A DNA stretch of 43,441 nucleotides, taken from contig CAZEYT010000016.1 of NCBI GenBank assembly GCA_964516295.1, positions 1 through 43,441 on the forward strand, given 5' to 3'. The position numbers and the translations under genes were made by a program. The DNA comes from CAZEYT01 sp964516295 (GTDB taxonomy: Bacteria > Verrucomicrobiota > Verrucomicrobiia > Chthoniobacterales > Terrimicrobiaceae). Shown piece after piece: positions 9,416 to 17,851 of the stretch (its first letter is position 1; every line of letters begins with the position of its first letter). The notes under the pieces are model-generated. The model had not been told where the DNA came from. It was given only the letters and a program-made list of their open reading frames with translations, and did no database searches.

Positions 9416-11239
9416 TCAGGCCGAGAGGGATTTACGGAGGGCCTCGAGTTCCTCCCAGCGAGCGAAGGTGGTTTGGATCTTTTTTTCGAGGTTCACGAGT
9501 TCGACTTCGAGAACCGGAAGGGCGGCGGGATTTTCCCGATAGAGCGCCGGGTCTTGGATTTTGGCCGTGAGGGTTTCCTGTTCGCGCTCGAGGGACTCGA
9601 TGAGGGCCGGGAGGGCGTCGAGTTCGCGTTGCTCGCGATTCAGGAATTTTCGCGGTCGACCGCGTGAGGGCCCGGGTTGTGGCGGAGGCACCGGGGCCTG
9701 GACGGCCGGGGGAGGAAAGACCGGGCGTGTGGCGGCTTTTTCGCGCCAGCGGAGCCAGTCGCTGTAACCGCCGTTGACTTCCGTGATCGAACCGCCGTCT
9801 TCGAAGACGAGCAGGCTGGTGACGGCGTTGTCGAGAAACTCGCGGTCGTGCGACACGAGCAAGAGGGTGCCCTGGTAGGAGACGAGGATTTCTTCGAGGA
9901 GCTCGAGTGTTTCGGCGTCGAGGTCGTTGGTCGGCTCGTCGAGCACAAGAACATTGGCCGGTTGGAGGAAAAGCCGTGCGAGGAGGAGGCGGTTGCGCTC
10001 ACCGCCCGAGAGCAGGCGGGCCGGCATGCGGATGCGGTCCGCCCGGAAAAGAAAATCCTGAAGGTAGCTGTGAATGTGGCGGTCACGGCCCTGAAAACGC
10101 ACGGTCTCGGACGGGCCGGCGACATTTTCCGCCACGGTCTTGTTTCCGTCGATCTGATCGCGGAGTTGGTCCAGGTAAACGATTTCGAGATTGGTTCCGG
10201 CGCGGACTTCGCCAGCGTCGGGGGTGAGGCGGCCGAGGAGAAGGCGGAGAAGAGTGGTCTTTCCGCAGCCGTTGGGTCCGAGGAAGCCGATTTTGTCCCC
10301 GCGCCAGATCTCCAGGGAAAAGTCGCGTATGACCGGATTGTCAGCGCCGGGGTAGCTGTAGGTGATGGCATCGGCGGTGATCACGCGCTGGCCCGATGTC
10401 GAACCTTCCTGAAGCTCCATGCGGGCTTGGCCCTGGCGTTCGCGTCGGCCGGCGCGCTCCTTGCGCAGGGCGAGGAGCGCGCGGACACGGCCCTCGTTGC
10501 GCGTGCGGCGGGCTTTGACACCCTGACGAAGCCAGGATTCCTCTTGGGCGAGTTTTTTATCGAAAGCGGCCCATTGCTTCTCCTCGGCCTCGAGGGCGGC
10601 GGCTTTTCGTTCGAGGAACGTTTCGTAGTTGCAGCTCCACCCGGCGAGTTTGCCGCGATCGAGCTCGACGATGCGCGTGGCGAGGCGGCGAAGAAATGCC
10701 CGGTCGTGCGTCACGAAGAGGAGGGTGATCGAATGCGTGAGGAGAAATTCCTCAAGCCAAAGAATGGACTCCACATCCAAGTGGTTCGTCGGCTCATCGA
10801 GCAGCAGAACGTCCGGTTGACCGGCGAGAGCCCGGCCGAGGAGCACGCGACGCTTGAGACCGCCCGAGAGCGAGGAAAATTCCGCCCCCGGGGGCAATCC
10901 CATGTCGGCGATGAGTTCGTCCAGCCGCTGGTCGGTCTCCCATTCTTCCTCGTGCCGCGTCGGCGAAATGCCGGAGCGGACGATCTCGAGCACGGGTCCG
11001 TGAATGTCGGTGGGGATATCTTGATGAAGCCGGGTCATGACCGCCCCCGGCGGACGAATAATCGTGCCGGAGTCCGGACGTTCCTCTCCCGAAATGAGGC
11101 GAAGGAGACTGCTTTTTCCCGAACCATTGCGACCGAGGAGACAGACGCGTTCACCGGACTCCAGGGAAAAATCGGCCTCGTCGAGAAGGATGTCCGACCC
11201 GTAGTGCAGGCAGATTTTTTGGAGTTGGAGAACGTTCAT
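9416..11239 (-). CDS. uup: ABC-F family ATPase, Uup type
   Basis: A 607-residue soluble protein with two ABC ATPase domains and no membrane segments. Walker A motifs are GRNGSGKS and GPNGCGKT, signatures LSGGLKRR and LSGGERNR, and Walker B motifs LLLDEPTNHLD and LVLDEPTNDLD. The linker holds the Uup-typical 'KARRTRNEGRVRAL' segment, and the C-terminus (about residues 520-607) is a charged coiled coil as in E. coli Uup. ABC-F proteins act on ribosomes or, for Uup, are also linked to DNA and transposon precise excision. Length is close to E. coli Uup (about 635). The start at 11239 follows the lipoprotein gene on the same strand by 13 bases, suggesting cotranscription. Confidence 0.93.
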   Translation of the reverse strand: MNVLQLQKICLHYGSDILLDEADFSLESGERVCLLGRNGSGKSSLLRLISGEERPDSGTIIRPPGAVMTRLHQDIPTDIHGPVLEIVRSGISPTRHEEEWETDQRLDELIADMGLPPGAEFSSLSGGLKRRVLLGRALAGQPDVLLLDEPTNHLDVESILWLEEFLLTHSITLLFVTHDRAFLRRLATRIVELDRGKLAGWSCNYETFLERKAAALEAEEKQWAAFDKKLAQEESWLRQGVKARRTRNEGRVRALLALRKERAGRRERQGQARMELQEGSTSGQRVITADAITYSYPGADNPVIRDFSLEIWRGDKIGFLGPNGCGKTTLLRLLLGRLTPDAGEVRAGTNLEIVYLDQLRDQIDGNKTVAENVAGPSETVRFQGRDRHIHSYLQDFLFRADRIRMPARLLSGGERNRLLLARLFLQPANVLVLDEPTNDLDAETLELLEEILVSYQGTLLLVSHDREFLDNAVTSLLVFEDGGSITEVNGGYSDWLRWREKAATRPVFPPPAVQAPVPPPQPGPSRGRPRKFLNREQRELDALPALIESLEREQETLTAKIQDPALYRENPAALPVLEVELVNLEKKIQTTFARWEELEALRKSLSA

Positions 11240-11252
11240 GAAAAAGACCCGG

Positions 11253-11780
11253 CTACGGCGTCGGCGATGGTGCCGGTGGGGGCCCTGGTTTGATGTAGGT
11301 GAATTCGGCTTGGATCAGCAGCGAGCGATTTTGGGCGGCCAGCATTTGCGGGGTCCAGCGCGGGAGAGGCGAGCGGGCGCGCAGGCTCTTCGCGATGCGC
11401 CGCGGGAGCTCGGTGCCACGGGGATCGGATTCCAGTTCCACGGCCGTGACGCGACCGCGGCGGGAAACTTCCACGGCGAAGGAGACGCGGTGGGTTCCCG
11501 GCTCCAGGTCGGCGCGGAGGGCCGCTTCGGCAGCGACGGCTGTGAGTTCCGCCGCGGTGCCGCGGAAATAATCCTGCACGACCGAGCGTGGCATGCGCGT
11601 CGCCGGGTCGAGGATGAACTCGCCGGTAAATGTCCAGCCGTCGGCGAGCGCGACGCGGACCGGTGGCTGGCCGCGGTTCGGGCCGGGAGGAAGCTCGGTG
11701 AGCGAGACGTTGAGCGGTCGCGGCGTCTGGCATCCTGCCAGCAGGGCCGCGCCCATGACAATAGGTAGAAGGTTTTTCAT
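11253..11780 (-). CDS. Lipoprotein with TonB-C-like domain
   Basis: The 175-residue product begins with a lipoprotein signal (MKNLLPIVMGAALLAGC), with lipobox LAGC placing the lipidated Cys at about residue 17. The C-terminal half ('VSFAVEVSRRGRVTAVELES' followed by an 'LRARSPLPRWTPQML' helix) resembles the alpha-beta fold of TonB C-terminal or TonB-like domains, which commonly take the form 'V.F.V...G.V..V.V..SSG'. No TonB membrane anchor is present, so a direct role in energy transfer is doubtful. A longer frame exists upstream to 11858, but the lipoprotein signal fixes the ATG at 11780. The gene precedes uup and is probably cotranscribed with it. Function unknown. Confidence 0.75.
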   Translation of the reverse strand: MKNLLPIVMGAALLAGCQTPRPLNVSLTELPPGPNRGQPPVRVALADGWTFTGEFILDPATRMPRSVVQDYFRGTAAELTAVAAEAALRADLEPGTHRVSFAVEVSRRGRVTAVELESDPRGTELPRRIAKSLRARSPLPRWTPQMLAAQNRSLLIQAEFTYIKPGPPPAPSPTP

Positions 11781-11931
11781 GGTGGATTGGAGAATGCGCC
11801 GCTGCGACAACACGGCATGCAGGGGATTTCCATACAGAAACCGACCCGGCGCGGCCAATCGAAATGCTGGGAATTTCGCTGGTCGGCTCCGGGGCTTGTC
11901 GCGGAGTGCCCCGCATGCTAACCCTCGGGCC

Positions 11932-12429
11932 GTGAAACGAGCCGCCGCGATTTATCCCGGAACTTTCGATCCTGTGACGTTTGGGCACATGGATGTCATT
12001 ACGCGGGCGTCCCAGCTTTTTGAGTCGGTGATCGTGGCGGTGGCCACCGGAGAGGGAAAGCGTCCGCTTTTCACCGTGGAGGAGCGCATGGAAATGCTCC
12101 GGGAAAGTATCAATCCGGGGTTGTCAGTGCAGGTGATGCCTTTGGAGGGGCTGTTGGTGGATTTTGCCCGGCGGCTGGATGTTTTTGCGGTGATCCGCGG
12201 TCTGCGCGCTGTGTCGGATTTTGAGTTTGAATTTCAGATGGCGCTCATGAATCGCAAACTGGAGTCGCGGCTGGAGACGGTCTTTTTGACGCCGAAGGAA
12301 GACTATACCTACCTGAGTTCGCGGATCGTCAAGGAAGTCGCGCGTCTGGGCGGAGATGTGAGTCCGTTCATTCCGGTGCCGGCGGTGCGGCGGCTTCGCG
12401 AGTATTTGTCCCGCGAGAGCCGGTCTTGA
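11932..12429 (+). CDS. coaD: Phosphopantetheine adenylyltransferase
   Basis: CoaD transfers AMP from ATP to 4'-phosphopantetheine, the penultimate step of coenzyme A synthesis. The 165-residue protein has the nucleotidyltransferase signature 'YPGTFDPVTFGHMDVI' with the TxGH motif at residues 16-19, 'RPLFTVEERMEML', the substrate segment 'VIRGLRAVSDFEFEFQMALMN' and the terminal 'YLSSRIVKEVARLGGDVS'. Length matches the hexameric bacterial enzyme (about 160). The GTG at 11932 is the start because the conserved strand follows directly; a longer in-frame extension upstream has no homology-like content. cimA follows after 39 bases on the same strand. Confidence 0.96.
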   Translation: MKRAAAIYPGTFDPVTFGHMDVITRASQLFESVIVAVATGEGKRPLFTVEERMEMLRESINPGLSVQVMPLEGLLVDFARRLDVFAVIRGLRAVSDFEFEFQMALMNRKLESRLETVFLTPKEDYTYLSSRIVKEVARLGGDVSPFIPVPAVRRLREYLSRESRS

Positions 12430-12468
12430 TCCCGGGCGGGCGGGGGTCTATGCTTTCGCCCTTTTCCC

Positions 12469-14034
12469 ATGAAACCGGTTTCCATCTACGATACAACCCT
12501 GCGCGATGGTACGCAGGGCACGGGCATTTCTTTCTCGGTGCTCGACAAGATTCGGGTGGCGGAAAAGCTCGATGAGTTCGGGGTGGACTACATCGAAGGC
12601 GGCTGGCCGGGGTCGAATCCGCGCGATGTGGCGTTTTTTGCGGAAGCGTCGCACCGGAACTGGAAAAACGCGAAGATCGCCGCGTTTGGAAGCACGCGCC
12701 GTGCCGGGGTCGCCGTCGCGGACGACGCCCAAGTGCGCACGCTTCTGGAGGCATCCACACCGGTTGTCACCATCGTTGGGAAGACGTGGTTACTCCATGT
12801 CACCGAGGTACTCGGCGTTTCGCCCGACGAAAACCTTTCCATGATCGCCGACACGGTGGGGTATCTCAAGGCCAATGGGCGCGAGGTCTTTTACGACGCC
12901 GAGCATTTTTTCGACAGCTACAAAGATGATCCGGATTATTCCCTGCGGTCGGTGCGTGCGGCCCGTGATGCCGGGGCGGACCTGATCGTTCTTTGCGACA
13001 CCAACGGGGGCACGCTTCCCGATGAGATCGGCCGGATCACCGCGGCGGTCGTCGCCGACCTGAGCGTCGCGGTCGGCATCCACACGCACAACGACTGCGG
13101 GCTTGGCGTCGCCAATGCGCTCTCGGCCATCCGAGCCGGTGCTTGTCAGGTTCAGGGAACCATGAATGGCTACGGGGAACGGGTCGGCAATTGCAATCTG
13201 ACCACGGTGATCCCGACGCTTCAGGTGAAGCTTGGTCTCCCGGTCGTTCCGGATCTCACCCGCCTTCGCGAGGTCTCGCGATTTGTCGATGAGCTCGCGA
13301 ACGTGCCGCAGGATATCCGTGCGCCCTACGTCGGAGAGGCCGCCTTCACCCACAAGGGCGGGCTTCATGTTCATGCTGTCCAAAAGCTCGCCCGGAGCTA
13401 CGAGCACATGGATCCCACCGCTGTCGGCAATACCCAGAATATCCTGGTTTCCGACATGTCGGGCCAAAGCAACATTCTCGCGAAAGCAGCGGGGCTTGGC
13501 CTTGATCTTGTCAAGGGATCCGCGGAGGTCGCGGCTATTCTCCGCAAGGTCAAGGACTCCGAAGCGCAGGGCTACGAATTCGAAGCGGCGGATGCCTCCT
13601 TTAACCTCCTCATGCGGCGCACGCTCGGGCGGCAGCCATCACTTTTCGACCTTCGTGAGTATCATTGCTCGTTCCGGAGGTCGGCGCTCCATGGATTCAC
13701 CACCTGCGAAGCGACGGTGAAGGTCAATGTCAACGGAACCCCCGCCTACACGGTTGAGGAAGGAGACGGTCCCGTCAATGCGCTCGACGCCGCGCTCCGC
13801 AAGGCGCTCCGTCCGTTCTATCCTTGGATCGATTCCCTCCGACTGGCGGACTATAAAGTGCGGATCGTCGATGGCTCACGTGGCACAGCCGCGCGAACGC
13901 GGGTGCTCATTGTATCCACTGACGGACACGCCTCTTGGGGAACCGTCGGAGTTTCGGACAACATCATCGAAGCGAGTTGGCTCGCGCTCGTAGACAGTTT
14001 CGAGTTTTACGGCCTCCGCCAACCCGCCCCCTGA
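12469..14034 (+). CDS. cimA: (R)-citramalate synthase
   Basis: The enzyme condenses pyruvate with acetyl-CoA to (R)-citramalate, the entry to the threonine-independent isoleucine route. The 521-residue protein contains the HMGL-like catalytic barrel with the metal-binding 'YDTTLRDGTQG' (Asp8), 'YIEGGWPGSNP', 'LCDTNGG' and 'GIHTHNDCGLGVANAL'. The mid section 'FTHKGGLHVHAV' and a C-terminal LeuA-type regulatory domain (about residues 390-515) follow. The 'EGGWPGSNP' wording is typical of the long CimA branch rather than LeuA or homocitrate synthase. The C-terminal domain implies feedback control, by isoleucine in known family members. No ribosome-binding site is visible before the ATG (a C/T-rich stretch instead). 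Confidence 0.95.
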   Translation: MKPVSIYDTTLRDGTQGTGISFSVLDKIRVAEKLDEFGVDYIEGGWPGSNPRDVAFFAEASHRNWKNAKIAAFGSTRRAGVAVADDAQVRTLLEASTPVVTIVGKTWLLHVTEVLGVSPDENLSMIADTVGYLKANGREVFYDAEHFFDSYKDDPDYSLRSVRAARDAGADLIVLCDTNGGTLPDEIGRITAAVVADLSVAVGIHTHNDCGLGVANALSAIRAGACQVQGTMNGYGERVGNCNLTTVIPTLQVKLGLPVVPDLTRLREVSRFVDELANVPQDIRAPYVGEAAFTHKGGLHVHAVQKLARSYEHMDPTAVGNTQNILVSDMSGQSNILAKAAGLGLDLVKGSAEVAAILRKVKDSEAQGYEFEAADASFNLLMRRTLGRQPSLFDLREYHCSFRRSALHGFTTCEATVKVNVNGTPAYTVEEGDGPVNALDAALRKALRPFYPWIDSLRLADYKVRIVDGSRGTAARTRVLIVSTDGHASWGTVGVSDNIIEASWLALVDSFEFYGLRQPAP

Positions 14035-14144
14035 GTCAAGCCAAAACCTGCTTGATAGAAATTGATCGTAAAACGTCATTTGCTCTTGCGAAGACGGTTT
14101 TGATTCGCTAAAACGCTTCTCGCTTCTTAACCAACCGTTCAGTC

Positions 14145-14927
14145 ATGGGTAAAGTTCTCCTCATCGTTTCCATCATCATCACGGCTGCAACTGCAGCACT
14201 CGGGTTTATTAACAAAGGAAGACTCGATACCGCCGTTCAAGAGCGGGTCGACATCGAAGCGCAAGCCCAGAAAAAAGTCGCTGATCTGCAGAATGTCGCC
14301 AATGAATTGAAGGCGGCTCAAAACTCCCTCGCCACGGCGACCGCAGAGAAAGAGCAGACCATCTCCCAAGTGGAAACAGTCAAATCGGAACTGGACAAGA
14401 CCAAGACTGAACTGACGACGCTCACCTCGCAGATTGGCACGAAAGACGCAGAAATCGCCCGGCTCACCGCCGAGCTCGCTGCGAAGACAGGGCAACTTGC
14501 CACCGCGCAAGTCGGACAGCCGGCCACCTCGACCGAACCAAGCTCTGAAGTCCAAGCCCGTCTCCAAGAGCAGGAGACCCTTATCACGAAGCTTCAGTCC
14601 GACTTGGATAATTCCCGTGGTCAGCTCGAAACTCTCCGTCGTGCTGACACCGAGCGCCGTCAGCGCCAGATGCGCAACGGTCTCGAAGGCCGCGTTCTTG
14701 CTGTTAACCAAGCGTGGAACTTCGTGGTTCTCAACCTCGGTGACAAAAACGGTGTTGTCAGCAACGCCGAGATGCTCGTAAAGCGCGGTTCGCAGTTCAT
14801 TGGCAAGGTTCGCGTGACCTCCGTGGAGCCATCGACCGCCATCGCGGACATTGTTTCGAACAGCGTTCCCCGTGGAATGACCATCCAGCCCGGTGACAAT
14901 GTCATTTACCAAGCTCTGGAAGAATAG
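14145..14927 (+). CDS. Membrane-anchored coiled-coil protein of unknown function
   Basis: A 260-residue protein with an N-terminal hydrophobic helix (residues 3-21, VLLIVSIIITAATAALGF) acting as an anchor or uncleaved signal. A long, heptad-like coiled coil rich in Ala, Glu, Lys, Gln and Thr follows (about 25-185). A C-terminal globular beta-rich part (about 188-258, 'GRVLAVNQAWNFVVLNLGDKN' and 'GKVRVTSVEPSTAIADIV') closes the protein. The end resembles the small beta-barrel often found at the C-terminus of envelope coiled-coil proteins (FlgT-C-like wording), but no named family was recognised with certainty. The last 29 bases overlap the start of a small lipoprotein gene, suggesting the two are translated together and act in the same envelope structure. 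Confidence 0.7.
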   Translation: MGKVLLIVSIIITAATAALGFINKGRLDTAVQERVDIEAQAQKKVADLQNVANELKAAQNSLATATAEKEQTISQVETVKSELDKTKTELTTLTSQIGTKDAEIARLTAELAAKTGQLATAQVGQPATSTEPSSEVQARLQEQETLITKLQSDLDNSRGQLETLRRADTERRQRQMRNGLEGRVLAVNQAWNFVVLNLGDKNGVVSNAEMLVKRGSQFIGKVRVTSVEPSTAIADIVSNSVPRGMTIQPGDNVIYQALEE

Positions 14928-15078
14928 TCTGTTGGTCCTTCTCCTTGCATTTGCAGGAGGATGCGCCACCGATGAGGCCCCGAGTGCCGACCATGCCGGA
15001 AGTTCGCTCCCGTGGAATCGGCCAGAAAAATGGGAAGGTCCGGGCGTCATGGGATCCATGATGCAAGGCACTCGCTGA
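14899..15078 (+). CDS. Small lipoprotein
   Basis: A 59-residue product beginning MSFTKLWKNSLLVLLLAFAGGC, a short lipoprotein signal with Cys at about residue 22, leaving a mature peptide of under 40 residues rich in Pro, Gly, Ser and Met. The mature end has no recognisable domain. The ATG at 14899 lies inside the end of the coiled-coil gene (29-base overlap), a layout consistent with translational coupling. A GTG at 14893 is an alternative start. It is believable as a gene because a correct signal sequence is unlikely by chance in a shadow frame, though its small size keeps confidence moderate. Confidence 0.6.
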   Translation: MSFTKLWKNSLLVLLLAFAGGCATDEAPSADHAGSSLPWNRPEKWEGPGVMGSMMQGTR

Positions 15079-15126
15079 CCCCATTCATCAGACCCGGGCA
15101 GACTCGTCGAAGCCCGATTCGGACTC

Positions 15127-16077
15127 ATGGACCGCAAAAGTATTCTTGTGATCCGAGGTGGAGCCATCGGCGATTTTCTCCTCACGCTTCCCGCCATCAA
15201 ACTCCTCCGCACCGGTTTCCCGGATTGTCGCCTCGAGATCGTTGGTTACCGTCATATCTGCGAGATTGCCCGAAACCGCTTTTATGCCGACGAGACACGC
15301 TCGATCGAATACGCTCCCATGGCCGGTTTCTTCAATCCGAAGACCGATCTGGATCCCGGGCTGACCAAGTATTTTGCCTCGTTTGGACAGGTCGTTTCCT
15401 ATCTTTTCGACCCCGACGGCTTTTTCGGAGGGAACCTGCGGAAGGCGGGAGTTCGGAATCTGATCGTTGGCGACCCGAGGATCGAAGATCACGATCACGC
15501 CGCGCGACAGCTCGCCCGTCCACTGGAGCAACTGGCTCTCTTTCTCGACGATCCGGCCGCCGAGGTTTTTCCTTCGGTGGATGATTTTGCGAGAGCCAAT
15601 GAAATCCTGTGCCAGTATCCGGGGCCGTGGATGGCGGTTCATCCGGGAAGTGGATCGGAGCGGAAAAACTGGTCGCTTTCTTCGTGGGAGTCGCTCCTTT
15701 TGCATGTGGAGAAATCCGAGCGTCCGGGGACTGTTTTCGTGGTCGCCGGGGAAAGTGACACGCCGCGGGTGGAGCAGCTTCGTCCGAGGCTTTCAAGTCG
15801 TATCGTCTTGCTGGAGACGCTCTCGCTTCCGGTTCTCTCCGCCCTGCTCGCGCGATGCGGACTTTTCATGGGTCACGACAGCGGGATTTCGCATTTGGCG
15901 GCGGCGACCGGGGTGCCCTGCCTTCTGCTTTTCGGCCCGACCGACCCGGCTGTGTGGGGGCCCGCCAATCCGCGGGTCGAGATCCTAAGCTCGCCAACCG
16001 GACGTATGGACGGTATCCCCGTGGAAATGGTTTTGGACCGCCTGGAAGCCGTGAGATGGCAGGAGCTTGAATCATGA
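15127..16077 (+). CDS. Glycosyltransferase family 9 (heptosyltransferase-like)
   Basis: A 316-residue GT-B-fold protein of the ADP-heptose:LPS heptosyltransferase superfamily. It shows the N-terminal 'ILVIRGGAIGDFLLTLPAI' (acceptor-side loop with the family's GDxLLTLP), 'MAVHPGSGSERKNWS' (donor-binding loop), and 'FMGHDSGISHLAAATGVPCLLLFGPTDPAVWGP' near the end, which corresponds to the ADP-sugar site. The probable role is addition of a sugar to lipopolysaccharide core or another envelope glycan on the cytoplasmic side; the substrate cannot be told. No other LPS genes are adjacent. The stop overlaps the ruvC start by four bases (ATGA), so the genes are likely coupled. Confidence 0.88.
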   Translation: MDRKSILVIRGGAIGDFLLTLPAIKLLRTGFPDCRLEIVGYRHICEIARNRFYADETRSIEYAPMAGFFNPKTDLDPGLTKYFASFGQVVSYLFDPDGFFGGNLRKAGVRNLIVGDPRIEDHDHAARQLARPLEQLALFLDDPAAEVFPSVDDFARANEILCQYPGPWMAVHPGSGSERKNWSLSSWESLLLHVEKSERPGTVFVVAGESDTPRVEQLRPRLSSRIVLLETLSLPVLSALLARCGLFMGHDSGISHLAAATGVPCLLLFGPTDPAVWGPANPRVEILSSPTGRMDGIPVEMVLDRLEAVRWQELES

Positions 16078-16592
16078 AGGCTGCGGATGAAACGCTCCTC
16101 GCTGTGGACCCCTCACTTCGGTCGTCCGGCTTTGCCATCCTCCGCCGGGAGAGCGGAAAAGTTCGTTGTCTCGAGTTTGGGATTATAAAAAATCCGGCCA
16201 AGTGGACAGTTTCGGGATGTCTGGTGGCCATCTACGACCGGCTGGTGGAGGCGATCCAGACACACCAAGCGACCTCCATGGCCATCGAGTCGGTGATTTA
16301 TGTTCAAAGCTTCCCAACGGCGATCACCTTGGGATCGGCCCGTGGAGCGGCTCTGCTTGCCGCGGCCCGACTGGGTCTTCCGGCGTTTGAATACGCTCCC
16401 CGGCGTGTCAAGCAGGCCATCGTCGGCCATGGCGCGGCGCAAAAAGATCAAATCTCCTTCATGGTTCGGGCGCTCCTCGGTCTGACGGTCACGCCGCCGC
16501 CGGATGCCGCCGATGCCATCGCGATTGGGATGACCCATTTTCAAACAGCCGAGGCTTCCGAGCGCCGGCGTGTTCCTTTGGTGCCTGTATGA
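16074..16592 (+). CDS. ruvC: Crossover junction endodeoxyribonuclease RuvC
   Basis: RuvC resolves Holliday junctions during recombination and repair with RuvAB. The 172-residue protein has the RNase H-like fold residues: Asp12 in 'AVDPSLRSSGFAI', Glu72 in 'MAIESVIYVQSFPTA', and the acidic pair Asp144 and Asp147 in 'PPDAADAIAIGMTH'. The basic 'YAPRRVKQAIVGHGAAQKDQ' segment binds DNA. Length is normal (about 173 in E. coli). An AGGAG lies just upstream of the ATG, one of the few clear ribosome-binding sites in the window. It overlaps both neighbours by four bases. ruvA and ruvB are not in the window. Confidence 0.95.
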   Translation: MKAADETLLAVDPSLRSSGFAILRRESGKVRCLEFGIIKNPAKWTVSGCLVAIYDRLVEAIQTHQATSMAIESVIYVQSFPTAITLGSARGAALLAAARLGLPAFEYAPRRVKQAIVGHGAAQKDQISFMVRALLGLTVTPPPDAADAIAIGMTHFQTAEASERRRVPLVPV

Positions 16593-17215
16593 ATCCCGAG
16601 ATTCTTCAAATCGGCCGAATCTCCTACGCCGACGCCTTGGCCATGCAGAACGAAGCCGTTGACGCGTTGCTTGCCGGAGTTGGGGCGGAAAAGCTCTTTC
16701 TCCTCGAGCATGAGCCGGTTTACACCATCGGTCGGACCAGGGATCGATCGAGTCTTCGCGATCCGGCCGCTTTGGGACATCCCGTCGTGGAAACGAACCG
16801 AGGCGGGCAGGCTACTTATCACGGACCGGGCCAACTCGTCGGCTACCCGATTTTGAATCTCAATCGTCGCGGTCGCGATCTCCACAAATACCTCCGCTTA
16901 TTGGAACAGGTCCTCATCGACCTTTGTGCCGAATACGGGGTCGAGGCGGGACGGCAGGACGGTCTGACGGGCGTCTGGATTCACCGCAAAAAAATCGCCT
17001 CGCTGGGCGTCGGAGTGCGCAAATGGGTGACCATGCACGGCTTCGCTTTCAACGTCCTCGCCTCCTCGCTAGACCCGTTTCGTGAAATCACCCCCTGCGG
17101 AATTCAAGACGTCCGGATGACCAGTCTTGACCGGGAGGTGGGAGGGAGTGTTGATCTCCAAGCCGTGACGACCCGGTTTGGAGAGCTTTTTGTTGAGCGT
17201 CTTCCGGGTCTTTGA
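16589..17215 (+). CDS. lipB: Octanoyl-[acyl-carrier-protein]:protein octanoyltransferase
   Basis: LipB moves the octanoyl group from acyl carrier protein to lipoyl domains, the first step of lipoate synthesis. The 208-residue protein contains 'NRGGQATYHGPGQLVGYPIL' (substrate pocket), Lys135 in 'HRKKIASLGVGVRKWVTMHG' and the catalytic Cys170 in 'ITPCGIQDV', the Cys/Lys pair of the family. Length and order of motifs are normal. The start overlaps the ruvC stop by four bases. Its stop codon is directly next to the stop of the convergent thiE gene, sharing the palindrome TGATCA at 17213-17218. lipA is not in the window. Confidence 0.95.
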   Translation: MNPEILQIGRISYADALAMQNEAVDALLAGVGAEKLFLLEHEPVYTIGRTRDRSSLRDPAALGHPVVETNRGGQATYHGPGQLVGYPILNLNRRGRDLHKYLRLLEQVLIDLCAEYGVEAGRQDGLTGVWIHRKKIASLGVGVRKWVTMHGFAFNVLASSLDPFREITPCGIQDVRMTSLDREVGGSVDLQAVTTRFGELFVERLPGL

Positions 17216-17851
17216 TCACAGGTCGGTCTGCTCGAGAAGGGCCAAACACTCGCGGCAGTAATCCGCGATGGAAGCGGCTGTCAGAATACCGGAGACAATG
17301 ACCACACGACGGGCCCCGGCCGCCAGAATGCCGGGAAGATTTTCCTTCTTCACGCCGCCAATGCAAAAAATCGGAAGGGAGATTTCCTCATGCACGGACC
17401 GGATATCCTGCGTGCCGATTGGCGTATAGTCCGGCTTGGTCGGAGTCGCGAAGAGCGGGCCGAAACCAATGTAATCTGGATCGCATTCGAGCGCCGCGAG
17501 TGCTTGGGCGCAGCTGTGGGTGGAAAGCCCGATCAACGCCCCGTCCCCGAGCAGGCTCCGGGCCTCGTTCACCGACAAATCCTCCTGACCCACATGGACT
17601 CCGTCGGCTCCGGTCTCCCTGACAAGATCCGCGTGGTCGTTGAGAAGGAACGGAACACCATAGTCGCGGCAGAGGGGCGCGAGGGATTTTCCCAAGGCGG
17701 CGATGTCCGCACGTCCCGCCTGCTTGCCACGAAGTTGCAGAACGCCGACTCCGCCGCCGAGCATCTGCCGGGCAACGACCAAGGCGTCCTCGCGACGGAC
17801 GTAGCCAAGATCAAGGATTCCATAAAGACGGGCGTTGGCGGGAAAAGTCAT
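17216..17851 (-). CDS. thiE: Thiamine phosphate synthase
   Basis: ThiE joins hydroxymethylpyrimidine diphosphate and the thiazole phosphate to form thiamine monophosphate. The 211-residue TIM-barrel protein shows 'GVGVLQLRGKQ' (diphosphate site), 'FLLNDHADLVRETGADGVHVGQEDL', 'IGLSTHS', 'DYIGFGPLFATPTKPDYTPIG' and the phosphate-binding 'CIGGV' and 'VVIVSGIL'. The frame extends upstream to 17986, but the added residues show no family likeness, so ATG at 17851 is chosen. Length matches other bacterial ThiE proteins. It stands alone; no other thi genes or TPP riboswitch were recognised here. Upstream lies the decayed block. Confidence 0.93.
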   Translation of the reverse strand: MTFPANARLYGILDLGYVRREDALVVARQMLGGGVGVLQLRGKQAGRADIAALGKSLAPLCRDYGVPFLLNDHADLVRETGADGVHVGQEDLSVNEARSLLGDGALIGLSTHSCAQALAALECDPDYIGFGPLFATPTKPDYTPIGTQDIRSVHEEISLPIFCIGGVKKENLPGILAAGARRVVIVSGILTAASIADYCRECLALLEQTDL

